Positions 53,949-63,324 of a DNA stretch of 64,000 nucleotides are shown piece by piece (the stretch's first letter is position 1; every line of letters begins with the position of its first letter). The notes below the pieces were generated by a model. It did not search any database and had not been told where the DNA came from. It saw nothing but the letters and a program-made list of their open reading frames with translations. Made by a program: the position numbers and the translations under genes. This DNA is from an uncultured Flavobacteriaceae bacterium (lineage in GTDB: Bacteria > Bacteroidota > Bacteroidia > Flavobacteriales > Flavobacteriaceae), in NCBI GenBank assembly GCA_913045325.1, contig CAJWPZ010000001.1:62001-126000 (forward strand), read 5' to 3'.

Positions 53949-54674
53949 TTAGTCGTTTTTTAGGATATGATTTTTTAAAATAGTATAATGAATTAGCGCC
54001 TGGTCTAACACACTTTGTAAGCTATCTGGCACCATATGGCTGTTTGTTTTTTGAATAGCAAAGCCTGTTGACTTATGCACATTACCATACCAATACTTGG
54101 CCCAAACGCCATCCTCTTGGATACCCCCTTTTTGCCAAGACAACATCTGTTTAGTAAAAGATATGCCTAGGGTCTTACAGATTTTCTGCAAATATTCTTC
54201 AGGGTTTTTTAGCAGCTGGTCACTATCTATAACTAGTGGAGTTTTGCCTTGGCTTTTTAAATATGTAAAGAGTTCTGCTGCTTTTTTTATGCCAATATCA
54301 TCTAGAGTTGGATTTTTAATAACCTTAGAGAAGGAGGCCAATAACTTTTCTGGATGCCTGATAAGTATCACATTATTCCAAGGCAAAATATGGGTAGGCT
54401 CCTTAGATAGATAATGATGCGCCATGCCTTTTATAAAAACACATTGGTTTGTTGTTGATGCAGCACTTATTTGAGCCAACACCTGCTTTTTTGAACGGGG
54501 AAGCGCCTTTAAAATTTCTTTACTCCCTGGGTGTGTTACTTTTAAATTTGCATTGGCCAAATAATAGCCGTAAAAGGGCTCATCTAGCACCGTTATAGTT
54601 TTGTTTTGGGCAAAACTATACATAAGCGCCGTAGATAGATTTCTTGGTCCAGAAATAAGATTGATGATTTTCAC
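53949..54674 (-). CDS. Sulfotransferase-like P-loop protein
   Basis: A 241-residue protein with a PAPS-binding-like N-terminal loop SGPRNLSTALMYSF (residues 8-21), VLDEPFYGYYL, and the RHPEKLLASFSKVI segment that fits the 3'-phosphate site of sulfotransferases. It is cytoplasmic. The acceptor is unknown. Its stop abuts the aminotransferase ATG, so the pair may act on one amino or imino compound. It is divergent from the DUF4956 operon. Confidence 0.82.
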   Translation of the reverse strand: MKIINLISGPRNLSTALMYSFAQNKTITVLDEPFYGYYLANANLKVTHPGSKEILKALPRSKKQVLAQISAASTTNQCVFIKGMAHHYLSKEPTHILPWNNVILIRHPEKLLASFSKVIKNPTLDDIGIKKAAELFTYLKSQGKTPLVIDSDQLLKNPEEYLQKICKTLGISFTKQMLSWQKGGIQEDGVWAKYWYGNVHKSTGFAIQKTNSHMVPDSLQSVLDQALIHYTILKNHILKND

Positions 54675-54729
54675 TGGTTAAAAATAAGTTTTTTTAGACT
54701 AACTAATTAATTAAAATAGTTATGTATTG

Positions 54730-54758
54730 TTGAATTCTTACATATATGATTAAATTTG
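54730..54758 (+). promoter_or_regulatory. Promoter of the DUF4956-CotH-VTC-PPase operon
   Basis: TTG (54730-54732, and also 54727-54729), an 18- or 21-base spacer and TAAATTTG (54751-54758) form a full flavobacterial promoter 28 bases before the first ATG. No further promoter is evident between the four genes. Confidence 0.72.
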
Positions 54759-54786
54759 TGTCAAAACAATATAAAGTCAATACCCT

Positions 54787-55464
54787 ATGGACGAGCTGCT
54801 AAGTCAATTTTCGATTTCAATAGACAACACCTTTTCGATTTCTAATTATATTATAAATATTGTGCTTTGCGCTAGTTTGCTTTTTGTGCTATCATTAGTG
54901 TATAGAAAGTTCGGAAACTCAATCTCTAATAGAGGACAATTAGCCAAGGTGTTAATTCTTGTTGGTCTTACAACGTTCATAATTATATCAATAGTTAAAT
55001 CATCCCTGGCATTATCTCTGGGTCTTGTTGGAGCCTTATCTATTGTTAGGTTTAGAACAGCTATTAAAGAGCCTGAAGAGCTGGGCTACTTTTTTATTGC
55101 TATTGCCACAGGTTTAGGAATGGGTGCAAACCAATTACTCCCAACTATTATTGGGCTTGCCATGGTGATTTTAATTATTGTGCTTTTTAGAAAAAACATT
55201 TTTAAAGACACCCTAACTCAAAACCTGTTAATTACAACCCAAATTAAGCAAGAAAATCAAACCAACGCTACAGAAAAAATTGCTGAAATCATAAACCAAC
55301 ATGCTTCACAAGTGGAGGTGAAGCGAATTAATTATGCAGCACAAGAAATGGATTTAAACTTTTTAGTGAAAGTAACATCATTAGAAAAATTAAATACCAT
55401 ACAACACAACCTAAAAGAAATTGATAAGGATATGTCTATTACCTTTTTAGATAATACCATCTAA
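54787..55464 (+). CDS. DUF4956 membrane protein
   Basis: A 225-residue protein with four or so N-terminal membrane helices: IINIVLCASLLFVLSLVY, LILVGLTTFIIISIV, the conserved LALSLGLVGALSIVRFRTAI with KEPEELGYFFIAIATGLGMG, and ILIIVLFRKNIF. A cytoplasmic alpha/beta tail (about 145-225) follows. It is the DUF4956 family, often found with VTC and CotH genes. A transport or assembly role is inferred from the company it keeps. First gene of the operon, 21 bases before the CotH gene. Confidence 0.86.
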   Translation: MDELLSQFSISIDNTFSISNYIINIVLCASLLFVLSLVYRKFGNSISNRGQLAKVLILVGLTTFIIISIVKSSLALSLGLVGALSIVRFRTAIKEPEELGYFFIAIATGLGMGANQLLPTIIGLAMVILIIVLFRKNIFKDTLTQNLLITTQIKQENQTNATEKIAEIINQHASQVEVKRINYAAQEMDLNFLVKVTSLEKLNTIQHNLKEIDKDMSITFLDNTI

Positions 55465-55485
55465 AAAAGCGCAAACATTGCACCT

Positions 55486-58400
55486 ATGCAAATACAAACA
55501 TCTTCGAACACAAAAACATATATACTCATTGCTTTTTCTTTAGCAATTGTTTTAATGTTGGGTTTTGTTTTTTCTATTGAAAACAAGCCAAAAAAAACCC
55601 AGCAGAAGGTCGCAAAACAAAATGACCGTAGCGTTATAAAAACAAGCTCTGTTGATATTGCAAACCTTATTAAATCTAACACCTCTTATTTGTACAAGGA
55701 TGAAAACCTATTTGTTTTTGCTACCCAAGAAGGTATTGTGCCAAAAATAACCTTTGCCTACAAGGCGCCTCTCTCGTTTCGGGAAATAAATGACTTGGTG
55801 TATATCCATATCTTTTTAAATGATCCTAAAGTCATAAAGACTCCGTTTTACAACATGACCTTTAAGGCTCCTAAATTAACAGACACAATAAACGTAGATG
55901 GGCAACAATATGTGTTATTAACAAAGCCCTTACTATCATTGCCTTTTAAAGATGGTGTAATTCCGTTTAAAGAAATAAAACACATAAATCTAGGACGCTT
56001 TCACCGAAAAAAAGGTAGATCTCTAGATTTAAAACAACTACGCATAGACGAGAATAAAACTAAAAAAAGTATTACAAAAATTTTAGTTCCTCAAAACGCC
56101 AATAAACCAGATGCATCCGGCTTCAAGACTATTATTGCGTATGCTAAAGAATCTAAATTTAAAAAAATACGGTCAAAAAGAAACGAAGCCCTGCAAAAAG
56201 GAATCCTGCTCACTGAAGACAAGGATTTTATAAAAGGTGAAATACAATTAGATTCAGAAGATAGATTAAAAACAGCCTTTAGGCTCAAAGGAGATTGGAT
56301 AGACCATCTAAATCGAGAAGAGCAATGGTCATACAGGTTTGTCATCAAAGATGATAAAACGCTTTTAGGTATGCGCAAGTTTTCCATTCAACACCCTGAA
56401 ACAAGAAAATACCAATGGGAATGGCTTTTTAATAAAGTTATTAAAGATGAAGGAATTATTGGCCTACGCTATGATTTTGTCTATTTCAAACAATACATTG
56501 AAAACAAAAATGCGGTGGCTTATATAGATAATAAACTCATGGCCCTGGAAGAATCTTTTGATAAAATATTAATTGAGAACAATCAAAAAAGAGAAGGGAT
56601 TATTATTGCTTTTGATGAGTCTATGCTTTGGAAAGATAAACAACACAATAGCTCCTTAGGTTTTGAACAATTTCCTTTAATTGGAAATCGTTCTTATATG
56701 CAATCAGCAAAAATAAAGGTATACAATGAAAACAAGGTTTTGACCAACCCAAAATTAAGAAAACAATTTATTGTTGCTAAAGAATTACTTGAAGGTTTAA
56801 AAAGTGGAGCCTATAAAATTTCTGAAGTGTTTGACATAGACAAACTAACGACCTATGTTGCTTTGTGTAATTTGTTTGGAGGAGATCATGGCCTTGTATG
56901 GCACAACCTAAGAATTTACTACAACCCTATCACAAATAAACTAGAACCTATTTCTTTTGACTCTGTGTCTGGAAATAAAATTGGTGAATTATTAAATTAT
57001 CCATTCTCAGAAAATGACCCTGTTTACACAACAAAACTAGCAGAAAAACTTAAATTGATATCTAGCCAAGGCTACATTGATGAGGTTATCCGAACTCATG
57101 GAAATCGTCTAAATCAAATTACTGAGGCCTTTAAAGAGACCTATCCTCAATTTAATTTTGATATTAAAACCCTAGAATACAACAGCAATGTTATTAAAAA
57201 AATACTATTCCCAAGAGACTTTGTACTTGTTGATTTTATTGAAGTAAAAAACGATGCAATCTTTCTGGAGGTCAATAACCTAAACAACTTTTATGCTACT
57301 ATAAATAGTCTTGAGGACTTGAAAGGCAAAAAATTAGATGTTTTAGAAAAAAACACAATCAAGCTTAAACCAAAGGAGAAAAAAATTATTAAGATTGATT
57401 TAGACAAATATTTTAACAACGCTTTTGTTTCAAAAAAAAACAAAAAAGGGGGCTTTACCTATCCTAAAGACATTGAAAAGCTAAGAATTACAGGTGAAAT
57501 AGAAGGGATTGGATTTCAATATGTAACTCAAATTGGCAAGATAGCCACAAGTCAAAATCTAGATCAGAGCATTTCAACATATCGTGAAAAACAAAGAATT
57601 AATTATACAGATTTCGAGTTTGTTGAGGTACAAAAAAACAGCAATGCTGTCCTGTTTAAAAAAGGAAGTTACACACTCTCTCAGAGCATCAAAATACCTA
57701 AAGACAAAGTGGTGATAATTGCCCCTGGATTTAGACTAAACCTTACCGAAAATGCTTCTATAATTTCTCAAAGTACCCTCATAGCAAAAGGAACAAAACA
57801 AGAGCCTATTGCTTTTTTTTCTAACACAAGTACGGGAGGTGGCATTTTTGTAAACGATGCAAGATCTAGGTCTGAAATAGCCTATTGCACCTTTGATAAT
57901 CTATCCAATCCAAACAATGAAATTTGGAGTGTATCTGGGGCAATAAATTTTAATGAAAGTGATGTTACAATTTCAAATTGTGTTTTTAAAAACAACCGTT
58001 GTGAAGATGGTCTTAATATAATTAGGTCTCAATTTACGATGAGCTCTACACGTTTTCAAGACACGTTCTCAGACTCTTTTGATGGAGATTTTGTGGCAGG
58101 AACAATAACTGATTGCCAATTTTATAACGCTGGAAACGATGCAATTGATGTTTCTGGATCTCAACTAACGCTGCGTGACGTGCTTATAAAAAACCCTTTA
58201 GACAAAGCAATAAGTGCAGGAGAGGCAAGTGTTATTTCCGGAGAATCTATTCAAGTATTTGACGGAGAAATAGGTATTGTCAGTAAAGACTTATCTAGAG
58301 TACTATTAAAAGACGTGCTCATAGAAAACACAAGATTAGGTTTTTCGTCTTTTCAGAAAAAATCTGAATACGGAAAAGCCTCCATTGATATCTCTGGTTT

Positions 58401-58539
58401 ATCTCAAGTAAACAATGAAACTGATTTTTTAATTGAATCTGGCTGTAGGTTAACAATAGATAACAAAAAAATGCCTACAATTTCTAGCAAAGTAATTGAA
58501 CAAATGTATGGAGCAGAATATGGGAAAAGCAGCAAGTAA
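55486..58539 (+). CDS. Membrane-anchored CotH-like kinase with beta-helix domain
   Basis: A 1017-residue envelope protein. One N-terminal membrane anchor is at residues 11-30, then a periplasmic region. A CotH kinase-like domain (about 225-530) has RLKGDWIDH (266-274), RKFSIQHP (297-304), FGGDHGLVWHN (464-474) and PISFDSVSG (488-496); the aspartates fit catalytic and metal roles. Residues about 740-1000 are right-handed beta-helix repeats (INFNESDVTISNCVFKNNRC, DSFDGDF, NAGNDAIDVSGS). CotH kinases phosphorylate proteins on the cell exterior. The substrate is unknown. It overlaps the VTC gene. Confidence 0.86.
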   Translation: MQIQTSSNTKTYILIAFSLAIVLMLGFVFSIENKPKKTQQKVAKQNDRSVIKTSSVDIANLIKSNTSYLYKDENLFVFATQEGIVPKITFAYKAPLSFREINDLVYIHIFLNDPKVIKTPFYNMTFKAPKLTDTINVDGQQYVLLTKPLLSLPFKDGVIPFKEIKHINLGRFHRKKGRSLDLKQLRIDENKTKKSITKILVPQNANKPDASGFKTIIAYAKESKFKKIRSKRNEALQKGILLTEDKDFIKGEIQLDSEDRLKTAFRLKGDWIDHLNREEQWSYRFVIKDDKTLLGMRKFSIQHPETRKYQWEWLFNKVIKDEGIIGLRYDFVYFKQYIENKNAVAYIDNKLMALEESFDKILIENNQKREGIIIAFDESMLWKDKQHNSSLGFEQFPLIGNRSYMQSAKIKVYNENKVLTNPKLRKQFIVAKELLEGLKSGAYKISEVFDIDKLTTYVALCNLFGGDHGLVWHNLRIYYNPITNKLEPISFDSVSGNKIGELLNYPFSENDPVYTTKLAEKLKLISSQGYIDEVIRTHGNRLNQITEAFKETYPQFNFDIKTLEYNSNVIKKILFPRDFVLVDFIEVKNDAIFLEVNNLNNFYATINSLEDLKGKKLDVLEKNTIKLKPKEKKIIKIDLDKYFNNAFVSKKNKKGGFTYPKDIEKLRITGEIEGIGFQYVTQIGKIATSQNLDQSISTYREKQRINYTDFEFVEVQKNSNAVLFKKGSYTLSQSIKIPKDKVVIIAPGFRLNLTENASIISQSTLIAKGTKQEPIAFFSNTSTGGGIFVNDARSRSEIAYCTFDNLSNPNNEIWSVSGAINFNESDVTISNCVFKNNRCEDGLNIIRSQFTMSSTRFQDTFSDSFDGDFVAGTITDCQFYNAGNDAIDVSGSQLTLRDVLIKNPLDKAISAGEASVISGESIQVFDGEIGIVSKDLSRVLLKDVLIENTRLGFSSFQKKSEYGKASIDISGLSQVNNETDFLIESGCRLTIDNKKMPTISSKVIEQMYGAEYGKSSK

Positions 58540-59242
58540 ACAAGAAGTCGTAAAGGATCAAAATTCACTTAGATTTGAGAGAAAATTTATCTACAAGGAC
58601 ACCCGGGCTGAAGACCTAATACAAACAGAAATTCTTACAAATCCTTTTTGTTTTAAAGAGGTGTATTACCGAAGAACCATAAACAACATTTACTTTGATG
58701 ATCACGACCTCACATTTTACAAACAAAATGTCTCTGGTGATGGAGAGCGAGAAAAATATAGATTACGGTGGTATAACGATGTTTTTTCTGAAATAGTAAG
58801 CCCAACTTTTGAAATAAAAAAAAAGATGGGAGAAGTTGGAGATAAGTATTCTTTTAAAATGAAAGACACACAGTTTTCATTAAAAAAAAATAGCTTAAAA
58901 GAAATTCAAAAAACCCTTCAACAAACAATGGAGGATCAAAATAATCTTATTTTAGCAACAAAACTCAAGAGTACACAACCAGCTATCTTTAATAGCTATG
59001 AGCGCAGGTATTTTTTGTCTAATTGTAAGAAATATAGAATAACTATAGATTACAACATGTGCTTTTACAATCCAAATACCTTCAATTTTAGCACCAGTAA
59101 AATCACCACAGATGACATCGTTTTAGAGTTTAAATATGCACTCCCTCAAGACACACAAAGCAGAGAGGTTAGCCAGCACTTTAGTGCAAGATTATCAAAA
59201 AACTCGAAATATGTAACGGGTGTTGAGACTGTATATAATTAA
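58508..59242 (+). CDS. VTC-domain (polyphosphate polymerase-like) protein
   Basis: A 244-residue cytoplasmic tunnel-fold protein of the VTC family. Paired basic and acidic strands are visible: LRFERKFIY, YYRRTINNIYFDD, REKYRLRWYND, FEIKKKMGE, SYERRYF and VLEFKYALP. Yeast Vtc4 makes polyphosphate from ATP with this fold. I use ATG 58508 (58520 is an alternative), both inside the CotH gene end, so the genes overlap by 20-32 bases. In bacteria VTC, CotH and DUF4956 genes recur together. The product here is inferred. Confidence 0.85.
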   Translation: MEQNMGKAASKQEVVKDQNSLRFERKFIYKDTRAEDLIQTEILTNPFCFKEVYYRRTINNIYFDDHDLTFYKQNVSGDGEREKYRLRWYNDVFSEIVSPTFEIKKKMGEVGDKYSFKMKDTQFSLKKNSLKEIQKTLQQTMEDQNNLILATKLKSTQPAIFNSYERRYFLSNCKKYRITIDYNMCFYNPNTFNFSTSKITTDDIVLEFKYALPQDTQSREVSQHFSARLSKNSKYVTGVETVYN

Positions 59243-59259
59243 TTTAATACCATTATTAC

Positions 59260-59859
59260 ATGAGGATTTTATCATTTTGTATAGCGGGGTTTCTACTAGG
59301 TAGCTGCTCCAATGTAAAGGACATCTATGATACCCCAACTTTCTCAAAGAATAACATCCTGCAAGCGGTGATAGAAATACCGGCAGGAACAAATAAAAAA
59401 ATTGAATACAACACTCGCTCCATGCAATTTGAGATTGACAAAAAAAATGGCGTAGATAGAATTATTGATTTTTTGCCTTATCCTGGAAATTACGGTTTTA
59501 TTCCCTCAACCTATTCAGACCCAGATAAAGGAGGTGATGCAGATGCGCTAGATGTTCTTATCATTGCAGAAAACATGCCGACAGGGGCTATTGTAGAAAT
59601 CTTACCCATTGGTATTTTAAAGCTTATTGACAACAAAGAATTAGATTATAAAATCATAGCTATTCCGGTAAGAAAAGAGCTTCAGGTTATGGATCCTAAA
59701 ACTTTTGATGATTTTAACAAAAGATATCCCAAGGCTAAAGAGATGATACGCATGTGGTTTTCTAATTATGACCAAAAAGACAGCCTGTATGTTAAGGGTT
59801 GGGGTAACGAAAAAGAGGCTCTTGCTGAAATCAACAAAAGCCTCTATAGTAAAAATTAA
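59260..59859 (+). CDS. Lipoprotein inorganic pyrophosphatase (family I)
   Basis: A 199-residue family I pyrophosphatase with a lipoprotein signal, MRILSFCIAGFLLGSC (lipobox Cys16). Catalytic segments are FLPYPGNYGFIPSTY and GGDADALDVLI, with the metal-binding aspartates kept, then IGILKLIDNKELDYKIIAIP. Most pyrophosphatases are cytoplasmic; this one should sit on the periplasmic side of a membrane. It is 17 bases after the VTC gene, the last of the four-gene operon. Confidence 0.9.
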   Translation: MRILSFCIAGFLLGSCSNVKDIYDTPTFSKNNILQAVIEIPAGTNKKIEYNTRSMQFEIDKKNGVDRIIDFLPYPGNYGFIPSTYSDPDKGGDADALDVLIIAENMPTGAIVEILPIGILKLIDNKELDYKIIAIPVRKELQVMDPKTFDDFNKRYPKAKEMIRMWFSNYDQKDSLYVKGWGNEKEALAEINKSLYSKN

Positions 59860-59872
59860 TTTTTGTTTTACT
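59848..59872. terminator. Weak bidirectional hairpin between the pyrophosphatase and glmS
   Basis: AGTAAAA and TTTTACT flank an A/T-rich loop that includes both stop codons. It is G+C-poor, so termination is uncertain. Confidence 0.4.
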
Positions 59873-61715
59873 CCACGGTAACACTCTTGGCCAAATTTCT
59901 TGGCTGATCCACGTTTCTCTCTAGCATCACAGCAATGTGATAAGAGAGTAATTGCAGAGGTATCGTTGTTACTAAAGGCGTTAGTGTTTCTGGAGTTTTT
60001 GGAACCTCCATCACATAATCTGCTAGTTCTCTAACCACAGTATCTCCCTGGGTTACTACAGCAATTATCTTTCCTTTTCTTGCCTTAATCTCCTGAATGT
60101 TACTTACCACTTTATCGTAATGATTGCTATTTATGGCCACCACAACAATCGGCATTTGCTCATCAATCAGCGCAATAGGGCCATGCTTCATTTCTGCGGC
60201 TGGATACCCCTCTGCGTGTATGTAAGAAATCTCTTTTAATTTCAAGGCGCCCTCCAAAGCAACCGGGAAGTTGTAGCCTCTACCTAGGTATAAAAAGTTT
60301 GGAGCGTCTTTAAATACTTTTGCAATTTCTTTAATTTGGTCATTACTCTCCAGAGCCTTAGCAACATGGGCAGGAATGGTATCCAACTCCCTAAGGTGCA
60401 TCATATAGTCTGAGGTAGAAATGGTGCCCTTTACCTGTGCCAATTTTAAAGCAATCATGGTAAGCACCGTAATTTGAGTGGTAAATGCCTTTGTGGATGC
60501 TACTCCAATTTCTGGACCTGCGTGGGTGTAGGTACCAGAGTGTGTTTCTCTAGATATGGTAGATCCAACAACATTACAAATACCATATACAAAAGCGCCC
60601 TTTTCTTTAGCTAATTTTATGGCGGCAAGTGTATCTGCGGTTTCTCCACTTTGAGAAATGGCAATAACAACATCTTTTTCTGTAATAACCGGGTTGCGGT
60701 ATCTAAACTCACTTGCGTATTCTACCTCAACGGGTATACGTGCCCAATCTTCAAAAGTGTACTCTGCCACTAGGCCTGCATGCCAAGAAGTACCACAGGC
60801 TACAATAATTATTCTGTCTGCATTTACAAACTTAGGAATGTACTCCTCCAAGCCGCCTAGTTTAATGATTCCTTGGTCTGCAAGTAATCTACCCCTGAAG
60901 GTGTCTTTTATTACAGAAGGCTGCTCATAAATCTCTTTTAACATAAAGTGATCGTAGCCTCCTTTTTCTATTTGCTCAATATTTAATTTTAATTCCTGTA
61001 CAAAAGGCTTGATCCTTTTATCATTCTTGATTTTTCTAATTCTAATCTCTCTTCCAAGACGAATAACAGCCATTTGCTCATCCTCTAGATAAATAGCATT
61101 ATTAGTATATTCAATAAATGGAGAGGCGTCACTGGCTATAAAAAATTCATCATCACCAACACCAATAGCCAAAGGGCTTCCTAGCTTTGCAACCACAATT
61201 TCGTTGGGTTTGTTTTGGTCAAAAACAGCAATAGCATAGGCGCCAACAACTTGGTTTAATGCAATTTGTACCGCCTTACCAAGCTTAACATCTTGTTTCT
61301 TTTTTATTTCCTCAATAAGGTTTACAAGTACCTCTGTGTCTGTATCTGAATGAAACACATACCCTCTTTTGATTAATTCTTTTTTAATAGAAGAATAGTT
61401 CTCTATAATACCGTTGTGTATAATAACCAAATCACCACTGTTAGAATAGTGTGGGTGTGAGTTTACATCATTAGGGACCCCATGAGTTGCCCAGCGGGTA
61501 TGCCCTATACCTAGGCTCCCTTTTGTGGTTATATCTTTGGCAACTTGAGCCTCAAGATCCACCACTTTTCCTTTGGTTTTGGCTAGCTGTATTTTAGAGC
61601 CGTCATATAGTGCAATTCCTGCACTATCATAACCTCTATACTCTAGACGCTTTAAACCGTTAATAATTATTGGGTATGCATCTCTATGGCCTATGTATCC
61701 AACTATTCCGCACAT
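59868..61715 (-). CDS. glmS: Glutamine-fructose-6-phosphate aminotransferase
   Basis: A 615-residue GlmS, making glucosamine-6-phosphate for cell-wall and lipid A synthesis. The N-terminal nucleophile is Cys2 (MCGIVGYIGHRDAYP). Glutaminase motifs are RWATHGVPNDVNSHPH and NGIIENY. Two SIS domains follow (CGTSWHAG, SQSGETADTLAA) and the C-terminal end is LAKSVTVE. No glmS ribozyme is seen, as expected outside Firmicutes. It follows the DUF4270 gene by five bases. Confidence 0.98.
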   Translation of the reverse strand: MCGIVGYIGHRDAYPIIINGLKRLEYRGYDSAGIALYDGSKIQLAKTKGKVVDLEAQVAKDITTKGSLGIGHTRWATHGVPNDVNSHPHYSNSGDLVIIHNGIIENYSSIKKELIKRGYVFHSDTDTEVLVNLIEEIKKKQDVKLGKAVQIALNQVVGAYAIAVFDQNKPNEIVVAKLGSPLAIGVGDDEFFIASDASPFIEYTNNAIYLEDEQMAVIRLGREIRIRKIKNDKRIKPFVQELKLNIEQIEKGGYDHFMLKEIYEQPSVIKDTFRGRLLADQGIIKLGGLEEYIPKFVNADRIIIVACGTSWHAGLVAEYTFEDWARIPVEVEYASEFRYRNPVITEKDVVIAISQSGETADTLAAIKLAKEKGAFVYGICNVVGSTISRETHSGTYTHAGPEIGVASTKAFTTQITVLTMIALKLAQVKGTISTSDYMMHLRELDTIPAHVAKALESNDQIKEIAKVFKDAPNFLYLGRGYNFPVALEGALKLKEISYIHAEGYPAAEMKHGPIALIDEQMPIVVVAINSNHYDKVVSNIQEIKARKGKIIAVVTQGDTVVRELADYVMEVPKTPETLTPLVTTIPLQLLSYHIAVMLERNVDQPRNLAKSVTVE

Positions 61716-61720
61716 ATGTT

Positions 61721-63304
61721 TTAATTTGAATCTGTATAATAAATTTGAAGCTTCAATCTTTTAGTAAGATCTGCAGAAGTATTTCCATGTAAAATGGTGC
61801 CTTGATCACTCATAACACTACTAGATGGAACCTGCTCGGTGTAATCTCTAGTAGGAGCATTGGTGTTTTGCACCTGCTGGAAATTTGGCACAGCAACGTT
61901 TTGTGAAACAATTACCCCTAGTTTTACATTGGTAGAATCTTGATGAATAAGGCTACTCAAGTGGTTTGTGATTCTAAGTTTGTAATAATCACCCTTGCCA
62001 TCACTGTCTCTTACCAAGCGCCCTAAATGAGTTGTGTAGGCATCTACCTGCTCAGACTCTCCAGAGGTAGTGTCTAGGCTGTAATCTGTGAGCAACCTTC
62101 CGTTATCGATATCATATATAATCAATCTTTCAGGCTCTTGTGCGTCATCGGTAATGGCGTCTTTATCGACATAAAAAATAAGGTTTGCTTCATTGATAAG
62201 CCAATTGTTTTGACGTATTTCATCCAATTCATCGGCAACTCCATTGCCATCAGCATCATCACCAAATAAACTTACAACGGCTGCAATACCTTCTCCTCCT
62301 CTTACATATAATCTATCTTCTCCATTTTGTTGATCTTGGCTAAGTAACTCGCTTTGTATTTGACCATTTAACTCATTTTCAAATACATTTACATTAATGG
62401 CGTCAAAAAGCAAGGTAATTTTTTTCTCTTCTCTAGTTCTATTTCTTGTCCCTGGCTTGTCAAACTGAGATGTAAAATATATATCCAATTTAGCGGCGGT
62501 CATGTCAAACTTTAAAAGGTTTGTGTCTGTACCTTCTACTTCAAAAAATAGCCCTCTAAAGTATTCTCTAAAGTTGTTGTTGTTTAACAGCTCTGGAGTG
62601 CCTTCCATGTTCAATATCTTTTCTCTAAAAAACGCCTCAGGTAATTTAACGCGAATTCCAGGGGCTACAAAACTGTTCTCAGAGGTGCCCTCTCCAGCAT
62701 CGTCTTGCTCAAATATAGTTTCTGTATAACTCTCTGTGGATGGTAAAAAATCTGTGAGAGAATAAATTAATTCTCCCTTAAAACTTTCAAATAAATCGTT
62801 TTGATTGCTGTAATAGCTTTGTATATCCTCAAACCCTGAATTTGGGTCAAAATCTCTCAAAAAATAATTTGACTCAAAAATAGAAATATTCATAGGAGTG
62901 TTTCCATAGATAGAATCTAGAACATAGCTCGACTCACCCAAATCATCTGTGATCTCTTCGCTAAAGTAAGGGATGTATAACACAACGCTGTCTAGCTGCG
63001 GCAAAAAGTTGATACTGGGATTTGGTGTTTCTAGTGCCACTTGGGCAAGTAAATTAACCTTAGACATCCCGTAGATAGGATCGTTGTAAAGCCCTAGTTG
63101 GTTTAACTGCAAACCATTGGTTTGTACCGCCTGCAATTTTTTACTGTAAGAACGTATTGTTCTGGTTATGTCTAGGGTTGCATTTACATCTTGATCTCCA
63201 ATTACTTCAGAACCAATGGTTCCTATTTCTTCTTCACAAGAGGCCATTAATACAAAAGCACTCAATACTACCAAAAGTTTTGGTAATGCATTATTAATCT
63301 TCAT
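61721..63304 (-). CDS. DUF4270 lipoprotein
   Basis: A 527-residue lipoprotein with signal segment ending LMASC (Cys23), then EEEIGTIGSEVIGDQDVNA. The body is beta-rich with repeated strands (SVVLYIPYFSEE-like, VRLPEAFF-like KLPEAFFREKI). It matches DUF4270, a Bacteroidota surface lipoprotein family of unknown role. It lies between glycogen synthase and glmS, 20 and five bases from them, so the three form one operon. Confidence 0.86.
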   Translation of the reverse strand: MKINNALPKLLVVLSAFVLMASCEEEIGTIGSEVIGDQDVNATLDITRTIRSYSKKLQAVQTNGLQLNQLGLYNDPIYGMSKVNLLAQVALETPNPSINFLPQLDSVVLYIPYFSEEITDDLGESSYVLDSIYGNTPMNISIFESNYFLRDFDPNSGFEDIQSYYSNQNDLFESFKGELIYSLTDFLPSTESYTETIFEQDDAGEGTSENSFVAPGIRVKLPEAFFREKILNMEGTPELLNNNNFREYFRGLFFEVEGTDTNLLKFDMTAAKLDIYFTSQFDKPGTRNRTREEKKITLLFDAINVNVFENELNGQIQSELLSQDQQNGEDRLYVRGGEGIAAVVSLFGDDADGNGVADELDEIRQNNWLINEANLIFYVDKDAITDDAQEPERLIIYDIDNGRLLTDYSLDTTSGESEQVDAYTTHLGRLVRDSDGKGDYYKLRITNHLSSLIHQDSTNVKLGVIVSQNVAVPNFQQVQNTNAPTRDYTEQVPSSSVMSDQGTILHGNTSADLTKRLKLQIYYTDSN

Positions 63305-63324
63305 ACGCTATTTCTAAAAGTATA

